64,000 bases of DNA from JALQTD01 sp965656785 (GCA_965656785.1 CBFHLY010000017.1:1-64000), one strand, 5' to 3'; shown: positions 34,248-43,236, numbered from the stretch's first letter. Notes: generated by a model from the letters alone, not told the origin. Numbers and translations: made by a program.

Positions 34248-34508
34248 ATGACACCTGCAGCGGACATGAAGGAATTGACGGGTCGGGTGGAGCGCGCCTT
34301 GGCCAGTTTGCGTCCCTACCTTGAAGCGGACGGGGGCAACATCGAATTGGTGGAAGTGACGGACGAGTTGACGGTTAAGGTCAAGTTGCACGGTTCGTGC
34401 GTCGACTGTTCGATGATCCACATGACCATGAAAGGTGGGGTGGAGCAAGCGGTCCGTGCCGCTGCCCCTGAGGTCAAAGGCGTAGAGGCCGTGAATTGGC
34501 ACGGATAG
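34248..34508 (+). CDS. NifU-like C-terminal domain protein
   Basis: An 86-residue Fe-S scaffold of the Nfu type. The family core RPYLEADGGNIELVEVTDE is followed by the cluster-binding CVDCSM (CxxC) and a typical MTMKGGVEQAV helix. It probably receives a cluster and passes it to target proteins, possibly with the neighbouring Mrp. The small size (no U-type N-domain) is usual for stand-alone Nfu proteins. Confidence 0.88.
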   Translation: MTPAADMKELTGRVERALASLRPYLEADGGNIELVEVTDELTVKVKLHGSCVDCSMIHMTMKGGVEQAVRAAAPEVKGVEAVNWHG

Positions 34509-34581
34509 GGTGGAATGAACCCCTGCGCTTCTTCAACTGTTCAAAGTTGACCCCGGGCAAGGTACCTGCTCGAGCGCGTTG

Positions 34582-34589
34582 TACTTTTG
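34582..34589 (+). promoter_or_regulatory. -7-like element before the ferredoxin-reductase gene
   Basis: TACTTTTG, 46 bases before the reductase ATG, matches TAnnTTTG at every fixed position. It suggests a separate transcript for the reductase/ferredoxin pair. Confidence 0.5.
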
Positions 34590-34635
34590 TCCCTGCAAAT
34601 CGACACCGCTCAACGGGGCCGATCACCGACCGCAC

Positions 34636-35643
34636 ATGATTCAAACCGACATCCTCATCATCGGAGCAGGCCCCACCGGGCTCTTTGCCGTCTTCGAAGC
34701 CGGCCTCCTCAAGTTGCGCTGCCACCTCATTGACGCGCTGCCACAAGCGGGCGGGCAATGTGCGGAAATTTATCCGAAGAAGCCGATTTACGACATTCCC
34801 GCTTATCCGAGCATCCTCGCCGGCGAACTCGTCGACCGGTTGATGGAGCAAGCTGCGCCCTTTGATCCGGGGTTCACGTTGGGCGAGCGCGCGGATGCGG
34901 TTGAGAAGGATGAAGAGGGACAGTTCATCGTCACGACGAACAAGGGCACGAAACACCGCGCTCCCATCATTGCCATCGCAGGCGGACTCGGAAGTTTTGA
35001 GCCCCGCAAGCCCCCGGTTCCTAACCTTGCGCACTTCGAGGATCGAGGCGTGGAATACATCATCAAGGACCCCCAATTTTACGCAGGCAAGAAGGTCGTC
35101 ATCAGCGGCGGCGGAGATTCGGCCTTGGATTGGGCGATTTTCTTGTCCGACGGCGTGGCGAAGGAGGTGACCTTGATCCACAGGCGAACGGAGTTCCGCG
35201 GGCACCTTGACAGCGTGCAGAAGGTCATGGACCTCGCGGCGAAAGGCAAGCTGCGGTTGATGACGAACGCCGAAGTCGTGGAGGCGCACGGAGAGGACCA
35301 CCTCACCGGCCTCCTGGTCAAGTCGAAGGACGAGGGCATGGTGGAGTTGGCGACGGATCATTGGGTTCCGCTCTTTGGTTTGAGCCCCAAATTGGGACCC
35401 ATCGCCGACTGGAACCTGAACATTGAGAAAAACGCCATCGAAGTGGACACCTTCGATTACAGCACGAATGTGCCCGGCATTTACGCCATCGGAGACATCA
35501 ACACGTATCCGGGCAAGTTGAAGCTCATTCTGTGCGGCTTCCACGAGGCGACGCTGATGGTGCAGAGCGCGTTCAAGCGGATTTACCCCGAGAAGAATTT
35601 GGTCCTCAAATACACCACCGTCAACGGTGTCAACGGTTTCTGA
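34636..35643 (+). CDS. Thioredoxin-reductase-like ferredoxin-NAD(P)+ reductase
   Basis: A 335-residue flavoprotein. The FAD motif is IIGAGPTGLFAVFEAG, and the NAD(P) motif is VVISGGGDSALDWAIF. The C-terminal FAD segment is GIYAIGDINTYPGKLKLI. There is no CxxC redox pair, which separates it from thioredoxin reductase and fits the TrxR-like FNR family (YumC type). It would shuttle electrons between NAD(P)H and ferredoxin. The next gene, one base away, encodes a 2Fe-2S ferredoxin that is its likely partner. ATG at 34636 starts immediately before the FAD motif. Confidence 0.88.
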   Translation: MIQTDILIIGAGPTGLFAVFEAGLLKLRCHLIDALPQAGGQCAEIYPKKPIYDIPAYPSILAGELVDRLMEQAAPFDPGFTLGERADAVEKDEEGQFIVTTNKGTKHRAPIIAIAGGLGSFEPRKPPVPNLAHFEDRGVEYIIKDPQFYAGKKVVISGGGDSALDWAIFLSDGVAKEVTLIHRRTEFRGHLDSVQKVMDLAAKGKLRLMTNAEVVEAHGEDHLTGLLVKSKDEGMVELATDHWVPLFGLSPKLGPIADWNLNIEKNAIEVDTFDYSTNVPGIYAIGDINTYPGKLKLILCGFHEATLMVQSAFKRIYPEKNLVLKYTTVNGVNGF

Positions 35644-35644
35644 T

Positions 35645-35968
35645 ATGGACGGAATGATCAAAGTGACGGTCATCGACCGCGAAGGAGTGGCGCACGAGCT
35701 CGATGGTCCGACGGACATGGGCATGAACATGATGGAGCTGTGCAAGAGCGCGGAGTTGCCGGTGGAAGGCACGTGCGGCGGCATGGCCATGTGCGCGAGC
35801 TGCCACATGTACGTGGAGAGCGAAACGGATTTGCCGGAGAAGTCGGGCGATGAGGAGGATATGCTCGACGAAGCGTTTTTCGTGGAGGACAACAGCCGCT
35901 TGGGCTGCCAGCTGCATTTGAGCGAAGCCTTGGATGGCTTGGTGGTGCAGCTCGCGCCGGTCGGTTGA
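35645..35968 (+). CDS. 2Fe-2S ferredoxin (adrenodoxin type)
   Basis: A 107-residue electron carrier. Cluster ligands are in CGGMAMCASC (C-x5-C-x2-C) with the fourth Cys in SRLGCQLHLSE. The spacing is the vertebrate/bacterial adrenodoxin type that serves Fe-S assembly, hydroxylation and P450 systems. An acidic patch (EKSGDEEDMLDE) fits binding to a reductase. It starts one base after the FNR stop codon. A second Met three codons later may be the start. Confidence 0.9.
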   Translation: MDGMIKVTVIDREGVAHELDGPTDMGMNMMELCKSAELPVEGTCGGMAMCASCHMYVESETDLPEKSGDEEDMLDEAFFVEDNSRLGCQLHLSEALDGLVVQLAPVG

Positions 35969-35970
35969 GG

Positions 35971-36732
35971 TCAGGGGATTTGGCGTTGCAAGTCCAAATG
36001 CCCGGCTTCCAACGCCCGATGAACTCCCGCATCGGTCTGCAACGCCTTCAAAGCCTGCAGGTGCCGCTCACCATGGGCGTCGCTGCACAGCATCTGCGCC
36101 CGGCCTGACGCCATCAAGTCCGCAGCAAACGTCCGGATTTCCGGGCCGTAAGCGCCTGCGAGCGAAGCGGCATTGATCGTTAGCCACACCCCGCGGTCCT
36201 CAAGTCGGCCCAAAGCCCGCGCATCCGCCACCAAGTACGGGTACCGCTCCACGTGCGCCAACACGGGCTGGTAACCGTTCAGTTGCAGCTCGAAAACGGC
36301 TTCGTTCACGTTCGGAGCGGCTTCTTGAAACCCCATTTCGAACAGCACCGCTCGCGCGTCGCCGACGGGAAAAGACAGCAGGTCATCGCGTCGGATGCAC
36401 TGCATGAAGTGTTCGTCGGTGAAATACTCCGCGGCCAGGTGCAGGGTGAACTGGGGGTGCCGCTCCTTTACGGCCGCCTGCAGCGCGGCAAACGGAGCGC
36501 TCAACGTGGCCTTCGAATTGGGGTACAATCCCGTGTAAATGTGCGGGGTCAGGACAGCACCCTGGTAGCCGAGCGCAACGAGTTGGTCCACCAAGGCCAA
36601 CGACTCCGAAAGGTTCGACGCCCCATCGTCCACGCCCGGAACCAAATGGCTGTGCACGTCGAACCCCAGCCGCTTCCCGATTGAAAACGGTTCCACGCGT
36701 TGGGGCTGGTTCTTGCGCCGCCCCCACCACAT
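35971..36732 (-). CDS. CpsB/YwqE-type PHP-domain tyrosine-protein phosphatase
   Basis: A 253-residue metal-dependent phosphatase. Metal ligands of the PHP fold are in FDVHSHLVPGVDDGA, LTPHIYTGLYPN, LAAEYF, HVERYPYL and CSDAHGERH. Such enzymes dephosphorylate tyrosine kinases that control capsule or exopolysaccharide export. It is the last gene of the nucleotide-sugar operon, and its ATG overlaps the rfbB stop codon as TGATG. The N-terminal WWGRRKNQP stretch is basic and may contact the membrane. No tyrosine kinase is present in the window. Confidence 0.87.
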   Translation of the reverse strand: MWWGRRKNQPQRVEPFSIGKRLGFDVHSHLVPGVDDGASNLSESLALVDQLVALGYQGAVLTPHIYTGLYPNSKATLSAPFAALQAAVKERHPQFTLHLAAEYFTDEHFMQCIRRDDLLSFPVGDARAVLFEMGFQEAAPNVNEAVFELQLNGYQPVLAHVERYPYLVADARALGRLEDRGVWLTINAASLAGAYGPEIRTFAADLMASGRAQMLCSDAHGERHLQALKALQTDAGVHRALEAGHLDLQRQIP

Positions 36733-37787
36733 CAGCGCGCCCCGTATTGTTGTTCGTAGTAGGACCGGTACGATCCCGAGGTCACTGAATCCAGCCACTC
36801 CGAATTGGCCAAGTACCAATCCACGGTGGCCCCGAGCCCCTCCTCGAACGTGATGGAAGGCGTCCACCCCAATTCCGTGGCCAGTCGCGTGGCGTCAATG
36901 GCGTACCGCAAATCGTGGCCCGCCCGGTCTTTCACGTACGTGATGAGCCGCTCCGAATGCCCCGCGGGCCGTCCCAGCCGTTCGTCCACCAGCCGAATGA
37001 GCAAGTGCACCAAGTCGATGTTGCGCCACTCGTTCAACCCACCGATGTTGTAGGTTCGCCCATTTTCCCCCACCGTCAAGATGCGATCAATGGCCGCCGC
37101 ATGGTCCACGACCCAAAGCCAGTCCCGCACGTTCAGCCCTTCGCCATACACCGGCAACGGTCGCTCGTCGCGTACGTTACGGATCATCAGGGGAATGAGC
37201 TTTTCGGGAAATTGATGCGAACCGTAGTTGTTGGAACAATTCGAGATCACCACAGGCAGCCCGTAGGTGTGGTGCCAAGCCCGCACGAGGTGGTCGCTCG
37301 AAGCCTTCGATGCGCTGTACGGGCTCCGCGGATCGTATGCCGTCTCTTCGGTGAACAACCCGACTTCCCCCAACGATCCGTAGACCTCGTCGGTGCTGAC
37401 GTGGTAAAACCGCACGTCCTTCCGATCCCCCCAAACCTCCCGCGCCGCATGCAGCATCGAAGCCGTCCCCATGATGTTCGTCTCCAGGAACTCCATCGGA
37501 TTCGCGATGCTCCGGTCCACGTGGCTCTCGGCCGCCAAATGCACCACCGCATCCACCCCGTGTTCCCGCAACGTCCGTTCAACCAAAGCGCGGTCGCGGA
37601 TGTCGCCTTTCACAAACGTGTAGCGCGCATCGCCTTCCACATCCCGCAGGTTTTCCAAATTGCCAGCATACGTCAACACATCGAAGTTCACGATGCGAAT
37701 TTCGGGATGCGCCTGAAGGAGGTGGCGAATGACGTGGGAACCGATGAAGCCGGCGCCCCCGGTGATGAGAAGGGATTGGTATTGCAT
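36732..37787 (-). CDS. rfbB: dTDP-glucose 4,6-dehydratase
   Basis: A 351-residue short-chain dehydrogenase converting dTDP-glucose to dTDP-4-keto-6-deoxyglucose, the entry to rhamnose and other deoxysugars. The NAD motif is ITGGAGFIGSHV. Catalytic residues lie in STDEVYGSLG and PYSASKASSDHL (YxxxK). Typical late motifs NSEWLD and YRSYYEQQY end the protein. No rfbA, rfbC or rfbD is in the window. An upstream ATG at 37802 overlaps the previous gene; 37787 starts just before the NAD motif. Confidence 0.92.
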   Translation of the reverse strand: MQYQSLLITGGAGFIGSHVIRHLLQAHPEIRIVNFDVLTYAGNLENLRDVEGDARYTFVKGDIRDRALVERTLREHGVDAVVHLAAESHVDRSIANPMEFLETNIMGTASMLHAAREVWGDRKDVRFYHVSTDEVYGSLGEVGLFTEETAYDPRSPYSASKASSDHLVRAWHHTYGLPVVISNCSNNYGSHQFPEKLIPLMIRNVRDERPLPVYGEGLNVRDWLWVVDHAAAIDRILTVGENGRTYNIGGLNEWRNIDLVHLLIRLVDERLGRPAGHSERLITYVKDRAGHDLRYAIDATRLATELGWTPSITFEEGLGATVDWYLANSEWLDSVTSGSYRSYYEQQYGAR

Positions 37788-37789
37788 GT

Positions 37790-39091
37790 TCACAAACTCC
37801 AATACGTCATGGAATGGATTTGGTTCGCAAAAATGCCTTTCAAATCCACGAGCACCCCCTGATCGTCCCGCATCAGCGCGCGGAAATCCGCCTCGTTCAT
37901 CGATCGGTAAGGCGCGTGGTTCACCGCCACGATGACCGCGTCGTACGCGCCGGCTGCGGGCTCAGGCGTCAGTGCGATCCCGTATTCGTGGTGCACCTCC
38001 TCCGGCACCGCGTGCGCGTCGATCACGTCCACGGTCACGTTGAAGGACTCCAACTCGCGGATGACGTCCACGACCTTCGTATTCCGGATGTCGGAGACGT
38101 CCTCTTTGAAGGTCAGTCCCATCACGAGCACGCGGCTTTCAAGCGGGTTCTTCCCGTGTTCGAGCATCCGCTTGACGGTTTGCTTGCCGACGTAAAGGCC
38201 CATGCTGTCGTTGACGTAGCGCCCCGAGTTGATGACCTTCGCGTGGTACCCGAGTTTGTTCGCCTTCCAGGTCAAATAATACGGGTCAATGCCGATGCAG
38301 TGCCCACCGACCAGCCCCGGTTTGAAGGGCAGGAAGTTCCACTTCGTTCCCGCCGCCTCGAGCACCTCGTACGTGTTGATGCCCACGCGGTTGAAGATGA
38401 TGCTGAGCTCGTTGATGAGCGCGATGTTCACGTCGCGCTGGGTGTTCTCGATGATCTTTGATGCTTCCGCCACTTTGATGCTCGAAGCGCGGTGGGTTCC
38501 GGCTTTGACCACCAGTTCGTAAGTGCGCGCAATGACATCGAGGCTTTCTGCATCGCAGCCGCTGACCACCTTGACGATGGTTTCGACCGTGTTCACTTTA
38601 TCCCCCGGATTGATGCGCTCGGGGCTGTAGCCGACCTTGAAGTCGTCGCCCATTTTCAGGCCGCTTTCTCGCTCCAAAACCGGAACGCAATCTTCCTCCG
38701 TGCACCCCGGATACACCGTGCTTTCGTACACCACGTAGTCGCCGGGTTTCAGGATGCGCCCGACCGTGGTCGACGCCGAAACCAACGGCCCGAGGTCGGG
38801 TTGGTTCGTCGGGTTGATGGGCGTGGGAACGGCTACGATGTGAAAGTGTGCCGCCCGCAAATCCTCCGGGTCGGAGGTGAAGGTGATGTCGCATCCTTCG
38901 AACGCCTCGGCTTCCAATTCGTTCGACGGGTCGATGCCCTGTTGCATCAGGGCGACTCGCTCCGGATTGATGTCGAATCCGATGACCTTAATGTGCTTGG
39001 CAAAGGCCAAAGCGATGGGCAGTCCGACATAGCCCAATCCCACAAGCGACAGGGTTGCTTCTTTCTTCAGCAGTTGGTCGTGAAGGTCCAT
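37790..39091 (-). CDS. UDP-N-acetyl-hexosamine 6-dehydrogenase (WbpA/TviB-like)
   Basis: A 433-residue UDP-sugar dehydrogenase that oxidises C6 twice, with NAD+, to a UDP-hexuronic acid. The NAD motif is LVGLGYVGLPIALAFAKH. The catalytic Cys lies in LVGGHCIGIDPYYLTW. The HCIGIDPYYL context is that of UDP-GlcNAc/UDP-ManNAc (WbpA, WecC) enzymes rather than UDP-glucose dehydrogenase (which shows GGSCFPKD; see 40671-41990). It lies two bases before rfbB and three after the acetyltransferase gene. Together with the WbpD- and WbpE-like genes it points to a diacetamido-uronic acid. Confidence 0.9.
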   Translation of the reverse strand: MDLHDQLLKKEATLSLVGLGYVGLPIALAFAKHIKVIGFDINPERVALMQQGIDPSNELEAEAFEGCDITFTSDPEDLRAAHFHIVAVPTPINPTNQPDLGPLVSASTTVGRILKPGDYVVYESTVYPGCTEEDCVPVLERESGLKMGDDFKVGYSPERINPGDKVNTVETIVKVVSGCDAESLDVIARTYELVVKAGTHRASSIKVAEASKIIENTQRDVNIALINELSIIFNRVGINTYEVLEAAGTKWNFLPFKPGLVGGHCIGIDPYYLTWKANKLGYHAKVINSGRYVNDSMGLYVGKQTVKRMLEHGKNPLESRVLVMGLTFKEDVSDIRNTKVVDVIRELESFNVTVDVIDAHAVPEEVHHEYGIALTPEPAAGAYDAVIVAVNHAPYRSMNEADFRALMRDDQGVLVDLKGIFANQIHSMTYWSL

Positions 39092-39094
39092 GGT

Positions 39095-39691
39095 TCAATC
39101 GTTGTTTGTGGCACGAGTGCAGCGCACTTCGTTGCCGATGAGTTCATAGGTGCTTCCGGATTCGGGGCATTGAGCGCGGCCCTGTGCGTCGAATTCGAGG
39201 CGGTGTCCGTGGGTGGACATCCAGCCGATTTGCCGAGCGGGGTTGCCCACAACCAACGCATAGGGCTTCACGGCGTGGGTCACGACGGCACCCGCTCCGA
39301 TGAAACAGAATTCGCCCAGGTCGTGTCCGCAGACGATGGTGGCGTTCGCTCCGATGGTGGCGCCACGACCGACGTGGGTGCGCGCGTACTGTCCGCGGCG
39401 GTTTACGGCGCTCCGCGGATTCGTCACGTTCGTGAAGACGCAGCTGGGACCGAGGAACACGTCGTCGTCGCACGTCACGCCCTCGTAAATGCTCACGTTG
39501 TTTTGGACCTTGACGTTGCGTCCGAGGGTCACGCCGGGGGAGACCACCACGTTTTGGCCCAAATTGCAGCCCGCCCCCAACGTCGCTCCCGCCATCACGT
39601 GCGTGAAATGCCAAATCTTCGTGCCTGCTCCGATGGTGCACCCCGCATCGATGACCGCCGTTTCGTGGGCAAAGTATGCAGGTTCGCTCAT
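39095..39691 (-). CDS. UDP-2-acetamido-3-amino-glucuronate N-acetyltransferase (WbpD/WlbB-like)
   Basis: A 198-residue left-handed beta-helix enzyme with hexapeptide repeats (IDAGCTIGAGTKIWHF, LGRNVKVQNNVSIYEGV, IGANATIVCGHDLGEFC). It acetylates the 3-amino group of UDP-GlcNAc(3N)A. The motif HVMAGATLGAGCNLGQNV and the Asn/His active-site region match WbpD-type enzymes. The C-terminal ~35 residues are Cys-containing and more variable. It overlaps the upstream UDP-glucuronate decarboxylase gene by four bases (ATGA). Confidence 0.88.
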   Translation of the reverse strand: MSEPAYFAHETAVIDAGCTIGAGTKIWHFTHVMAGATLGAGCNLGQNVVVSPGVTLGRNVKVQNNVSIYEGVTCDDDVFLGPSCVFTNVTNPRSAVNRRGQYARTHVGRGATIGANATIVCGHDLGEFCFIGAGAVVTHAVKPYALVVGNPARQIGWMSTHGHRLEFDAQGRAQCPESGSTYELIGNEVRCTRATNND

Positions 39692-40671
39692 CGCTTGTAT
39701 GATTCGAATGCTTTGTGCTCGGATTTGTTCAGCTCTTCCGGCGTGAGGCTTTTGAAGTAAGCGTAGGTGCGGCGCAACCCCTCCGCCCGATCCACGCGGG
39801 GTTCCCATCCGAGCACTTCGCGCGCTCGGGCGATGTCGGGTTGCCGCTGCTTTGGGTCGTTTTCCGGCAGTTCGCGGTAGACGACTTTTTGGTCCGTACC
39901 GGTCAGCGCGATGATTTCATCGGCGAACTCGCGAATGGTGATTTCATCGGGATTGCCGATGTTCACAGGGCGCGTTTCATTCGAGAAATGCAGGCGGAAA
40001 ATGCCTTCGACCAAATCGTCCACGTAGCAAAAACTCCGCGTCTGCGAACCGTCCCCGAACACCGTCAAATCCTCCCCGCGCAGCGCTTGTCCGATGAAGG
40101 CCGGCAACACCCGCCCATCGTTCAGCCGCATTCGCGGTCCGTACGTGTTGAAAATGCGGACGATGCGCGTTTCCAATCCGTGGTACCGGTGGTAGGCCAT
40201 CGTCATTGATTCTTGAAAACGTTTCGCCTCGTCGTACACCCCGCGCGGACCGATCGTGTTCACGTTGCCGAAGTACTCCTCGTGCTGCGGGTGCACCTCG
40301 GGATCACCGTACACCTCGCTCGTGGAGGCAATCGTCATGCGCGCCCCCTTCGCCCGGGCCAATCCCAAGCAATTGTGCACGCCCAACGACCCCACCTTCA
40401 ACGTTTGGATTGGAATCTTCAGGTAATCGATCGGGCTTGCGGGCGATGCAAAGTGCAGGATGTGGTGCAGTTCGCCCGAAACGTGAACGTAATTGCTCAC
40501 GTCGTGCTTCATGAAGGTGAACCGATCTTGCCCGATGAGGTGCTCGAGGTTCTTCATGTCCCCCGTGATGAGGTTGTCCAAACCGATGACGTCAAACCCC
40601 TCGGCGTGGAACCGATCGCACAAATGCGAACCCAAGAATCCCGCGGCCCCCGTAATCAGAACCCGCTCCAT
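39688..40671 (-). CDS. UDP-glucuronate decarboxylase (UDP-xylose synthase)
   Basis: A 327-residue extended SDR that converts UDP-glucuronate to UDP-xylose. The NAD motif is ITGAAGFLGSHL. The active site shows ASTSEVYGDPEVHPQ and GVYDEAKRFQE (YxxxK). The signature HFASPASPIDYLKIPIQTL is specific to UXS enzymes. The gene directly follows a UDP-glucose dehydrogenase gene that supplies its substrate. The ATG overlaps that gene's stop codon by one base (TGATG). Confidence 0.93.
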   Translation of the reverse strand: MERVLITGAAGFLGSHLCDRFHAEGFDVIGLDNLITGDMKNLEHLIGQDRFTFMKHDVSNYVHVSGELHHILHFASPASPIDYLKIPIQTLKVGSLGVHNCLGLARAKGARMTIASTSEVYGDPEVHPQHEEYFGNVNTIGPRGVYDEAKRFQESMTMAYHRYHGLETRIVRIFNTYGPRMRLNDGRVLPAFIGQALRGEDLTVFGDGSQTRSFCYVDDLVEGIFRLHFSNETRPVNIGNPDEITIREFADEIIALTGTDQKVVYRELPENDPKQRQPDIARAREVLGWEPRVDRAEGLRRTYAYFKSLTPEELNKSEHKAFESYKR

Positions 40672-41990
40672 CAGTTCCCTCCTGCAATGGTGGTCCGACC
40701 GATGCTCTTGTAGTACCAGCCGCCTTCCTTCATCGCGTCCAAATCGTAAATGTTCCGCCCGTCGAAAATGACGGAGTTGTTCATGCGTTCGGCCATGTCC
40801 TTGAAGTTCGGATTTCGGAACACTTGCCATTCCGTACAAATGAGCAGTGCATCGGCACCATCCAAGGCCTCCATGTGACCCTCGGCATACGCGATGCGGT
40901 CACCCAGTCGGCTCCGCACGTTGTCCATCGCTTCGGGATCAAAAGCCACAACGGTGGCGCCCGCCTCGAGCAGTTTTTCGATCATGTAAAGCGCAGGGGC
41001 TTCCCGGATGTCATCGGTTTCTGGTTTGAAGGCCAAACCCCACAACGCCACCTTCACCCCATCCAAGTTTTGCTTGAAGTAGTCGAGCATGGCCGGGAAC
41101 AGGACCGTCTTTTGCGCTTCGTTCACGTCCATCACACTTTCGAGCACGCGGAATGAAAACCCGCTCTCGCGGCCCGACCGGTGCAACGCTTGCACGTCTT
41201 TCGGGAAGCAGCTCCCCCCGTACCCGATGCCCGGGAACAGGAAGCGGCTTCCGATGCGCGTGTCGGTGCCCATGCCCCGGCGCACCAAATCCACGTCCGC
41301 CCCCACGAGCTCGCAGAAGTTCGCGATTTCGTTCATGAAGGTGATCTTCGCGGCGAGGAAGGAATTCGCCGCGTATTTGGTCAATTCAGCGCTCCGCTCG
41401 TCCATGAACAAAATCGGGTTCCCCTGTCGCACAAACGGCTTGTACAAGTCGCCCATCACCTTCTCAGCCCGCGAACTGCTGCAGCCGATGACCACTCGGT
41501 CCGGCTTCATGAAGTCGTCCACTGCGAATCCTTCGCGCAGGAATTCGGGGTTCGAAACGACGTCGAAATCCACGGTGGCGTGCGCCGCCACGGCCTCGCG
41601 CACCCGGTCTGCCGTGCCCACCGGCACGGTGCTCTTGTCCACGATGACCTTGTAATCCCGGATGATGCGTCCGAGCTGATCGGCCACCCCGAGCACGTAG
41701 CTCAAATCGGCCGAGCCGTCTTCACCGGGGGGAGTGGGCAGGGCGAGGAAAATGATCTGGGCCGATTCAACGGCTTCGGCGAGCTCGGTCGTGAAGGTCA
41801 ACCGACCCGCTTTCACGTTGCGCTCGAACAGGACGTCCAAGTGCGGTTCATAAATCGGTACGGTTCCTGCGCGGAGGGCGTCGACTTTCCGATGGTCGAT
41901 GTCGACGCAGGTGACGTCGTTGCCGGTTTCGGCGAAACACGTACCCGTGACCAGGCCAACGTATCCGGTCCCGATGACTGCTATGTTCAT
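40671..41990 (-). CDS. ugd: UDP-glucose 6-dehydrogenase
   Basis: A 439-residue NAD-dependent enzyme giving UDP-glucuronate. The NAD motif is VIGTGYVGLVTGTCFAE. The catalytic Cys is in GIGYGGSCFPKDVQAL. The C-terminal domain has the expected ALLICTEWQVFRNPNF. UDP-glucuronate is then used by the next gene (UXS) and perhaps for glucuronic-acid-containing polysaccharide. The ATG overlaps the aminotransferase stop codon by four bases (ATGA). Confidence 0.94.
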   Translation of the reverse strand: MNIAVIGTGYVGLVTGTCFAETGNDVTCVDIDHRKVDALRAGTVPIYEPHLDVLFERNVKAGRLTFTTELAEAVESAQIIFLALPTPPGEDGSADLSYVLGVADQLGRIIRDYKVIVDKSTVPVGTADRVREAVAAHATVDFDVVSNPEFLREGFAVDDFMKPDRVVIGCSSSRAEKVMGDLYKPFVRQGNPILFMDERSAELTKYAANSFLAAKITFMNEIANFCELVGADVDLVRRGMGTDTRIGSRFLFPGIGYGGSCFPKDVQALHRSGRESGFSFRVLESVMDVNEAQKTVLFPAMLDYFKQNLDGVKVALWGLAFKPETDDIREAPALYMIEKLLEAGATVVAFDPEAMDNVRSRLGDRIAYAEGHMEALDGADALLICTEWQVFRNPNFKDMAERMNNSVIFDGRNIYDLDAMKEGGWYYKSIGRTTIAGGN

Positions 41991-43144
41991 GCGAATGAGG
42001 TGGTTTGGGCAGCGACGCAGGCGGCTTTCAGGCGCTCGACGATGTGCTGCTGTTCAAGTTCTGTAAGTTCGGTGTGCATCGGCAGGGAGAGCACGTTTTG
42101 GGCCAAAAAATCGCTAACAGGAAACGCGGTGGCGTCATAATTGAACGCCGTGAACGCCGCCTGTGCATGTCCGGGCACCGGGTAATACACCCCGGTGGGA
42201 ATGCCGTCCGCCGCCAACAACTTCACCACCGCATCGCGGTCGGTGCCCTCGAGGACGAGGGTGTACTGGTGAAACACGTGCGTGGCGCGCTCATCCCGGA
42301 AGGGGACGGTGATGCCGGGAGCGTCAGCGAGCAGCGCGTCGTATCGCTTCGCAGCAGCCTGTCGCGCAGCGATGTACGCGTTCAGGTGGCGCAACTTGAC
42401 CCGAAGCACCGCCGCCTGCAGTGTGTCCAGCCGTGAATTGATGCCCACCCGATCGTGGTGATAGCGCTGCTCCATGCCGTGGTTCGCGATGCTCCGCGCG
42501 AGGGCGGCCAGCGCATCGTCGTTGGTGAACACCGCTCCACCGTCGCCCATGCAGCCTAGGTTTTTCGAAGGGAAAAAGCTCGTGGTGCCGAGGTGGCCGA
42601 GGGATCCGGTTTGGCCCGATGCCCGCTCGCCACACCAATGCGCTCCGATGGCTTGAGCGTTGTCCTCCACGACCACCAAATCGTGGGCGTCCGCGATGCG
42701 CAACACCGCGTCCATGTCGGCGGGCTGACCGAACAAATGCACGGGCACGATGGCCTTGGTGCGCGGCGTGATGGCCCGTTCGATGGCCGCGGCGTCGATG
42801 TTGAACGTGTCCGCGTGGACATCGACGAGCACCGGCGTGGCGCCCAACAGCGCGACCACTTCCACGGTGGCGATGAAGGTGAAGCCCGTGGTGATGACTT
42901 CGTCACCGGGTCCGACGCCCGCTGCCATCAAGGCGATTTGCAGGGCATCGGTGCCGTTGCCGCAGGGGATGACGTGCTTCACACCGCAGTACGCGCCCAA
43001 TTCTTCAGCGAACGCGTTCACGTCCGGCCCTTTGATGTAGGCCCCTGATTCGACGACGTGTTGGAGGGCAGCATCGAGTTCAGAACGAATGTGGGCGTGC
43101 TGGCCGATCAAATCGACCATGTGGATGCGAGGTGGCTGATTCAT
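41987..43144 (-). CDS. DegT/DnrJ/EryC1/StrS PLP-dependent sugar aminotransferase (WbpE-like)
   Basis: A 385-residue fold-type I aminotransferase. Motifs include IPCGNGTDALQIAL, GFTFIATVEVVALLGATPV, VVVEDNAQAIGA and the PLP lysine in FFPSKNLGCMGDGGAV. Similarity is to WbpE, which adds a 3-amino group to a UDP-3-keto-uronic acid. It is the first gene of the operon. A -7 element (TATCTTTG) lies 14 bases upstream of the ATG at 43144. The longer frame to 43234 would overlap that promoter and the divergent gene. Confidence 0.9.
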   Translation of the reverse strand: MNQPPRIHMVDLIGQHAHIRSELDAALQHVVESGAYIKGPDVNAFAEELGAYCGVKHVIPCGNGTDALQIALMAAGVGPGDEVITTGFTFIATVEVVALLGATPVLVDVHADTFNIDAAAIERAITPRTKAIVPVHLFGQPADMDAVLRIADAHDLVVVEDNAQAIGAHWCGERASGQTGSLGHLGTTSFFPSKNLGCMGDGGAVFTNDDALAALARSIANHGMEQRYHHDRVGINSRLDTLQAAVLRVKLRHLNAYIAARQAAAKRYDALLADAPGITVPFRDERATHVFHQYTLVLEGTDRDAVVKLLAADGIPTGVYYPVPGHAQAAFTAFNYDATAFPVSDFLAQNVLSLPMHTELTELEQQHIVERLKAACVAAQTTSFA

Positions 43145-43158
43145 GCGGATGTTGTTTG

Positions 43159-43166
43159 CAAAGATA
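43159..43166 (-). promoter_or_regulatory. -7-like element of the nucleotide-sugar operon
   Basis: TATCTTTG on the minus strand matches TAnnTTTG at all fixed bases, 14 bases before the aminotransferase ATG. No other promoter is seen within the following seven tightly packed genes. Confidence 0.55.
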
Positions 43167-43236
43167 GGTGTGCAAAAGTTGGGCGAGCGTGCCGGTGGGA
43201 CGGCTTTTCCACCCCTCGACGTAACTTGCGCCACAG

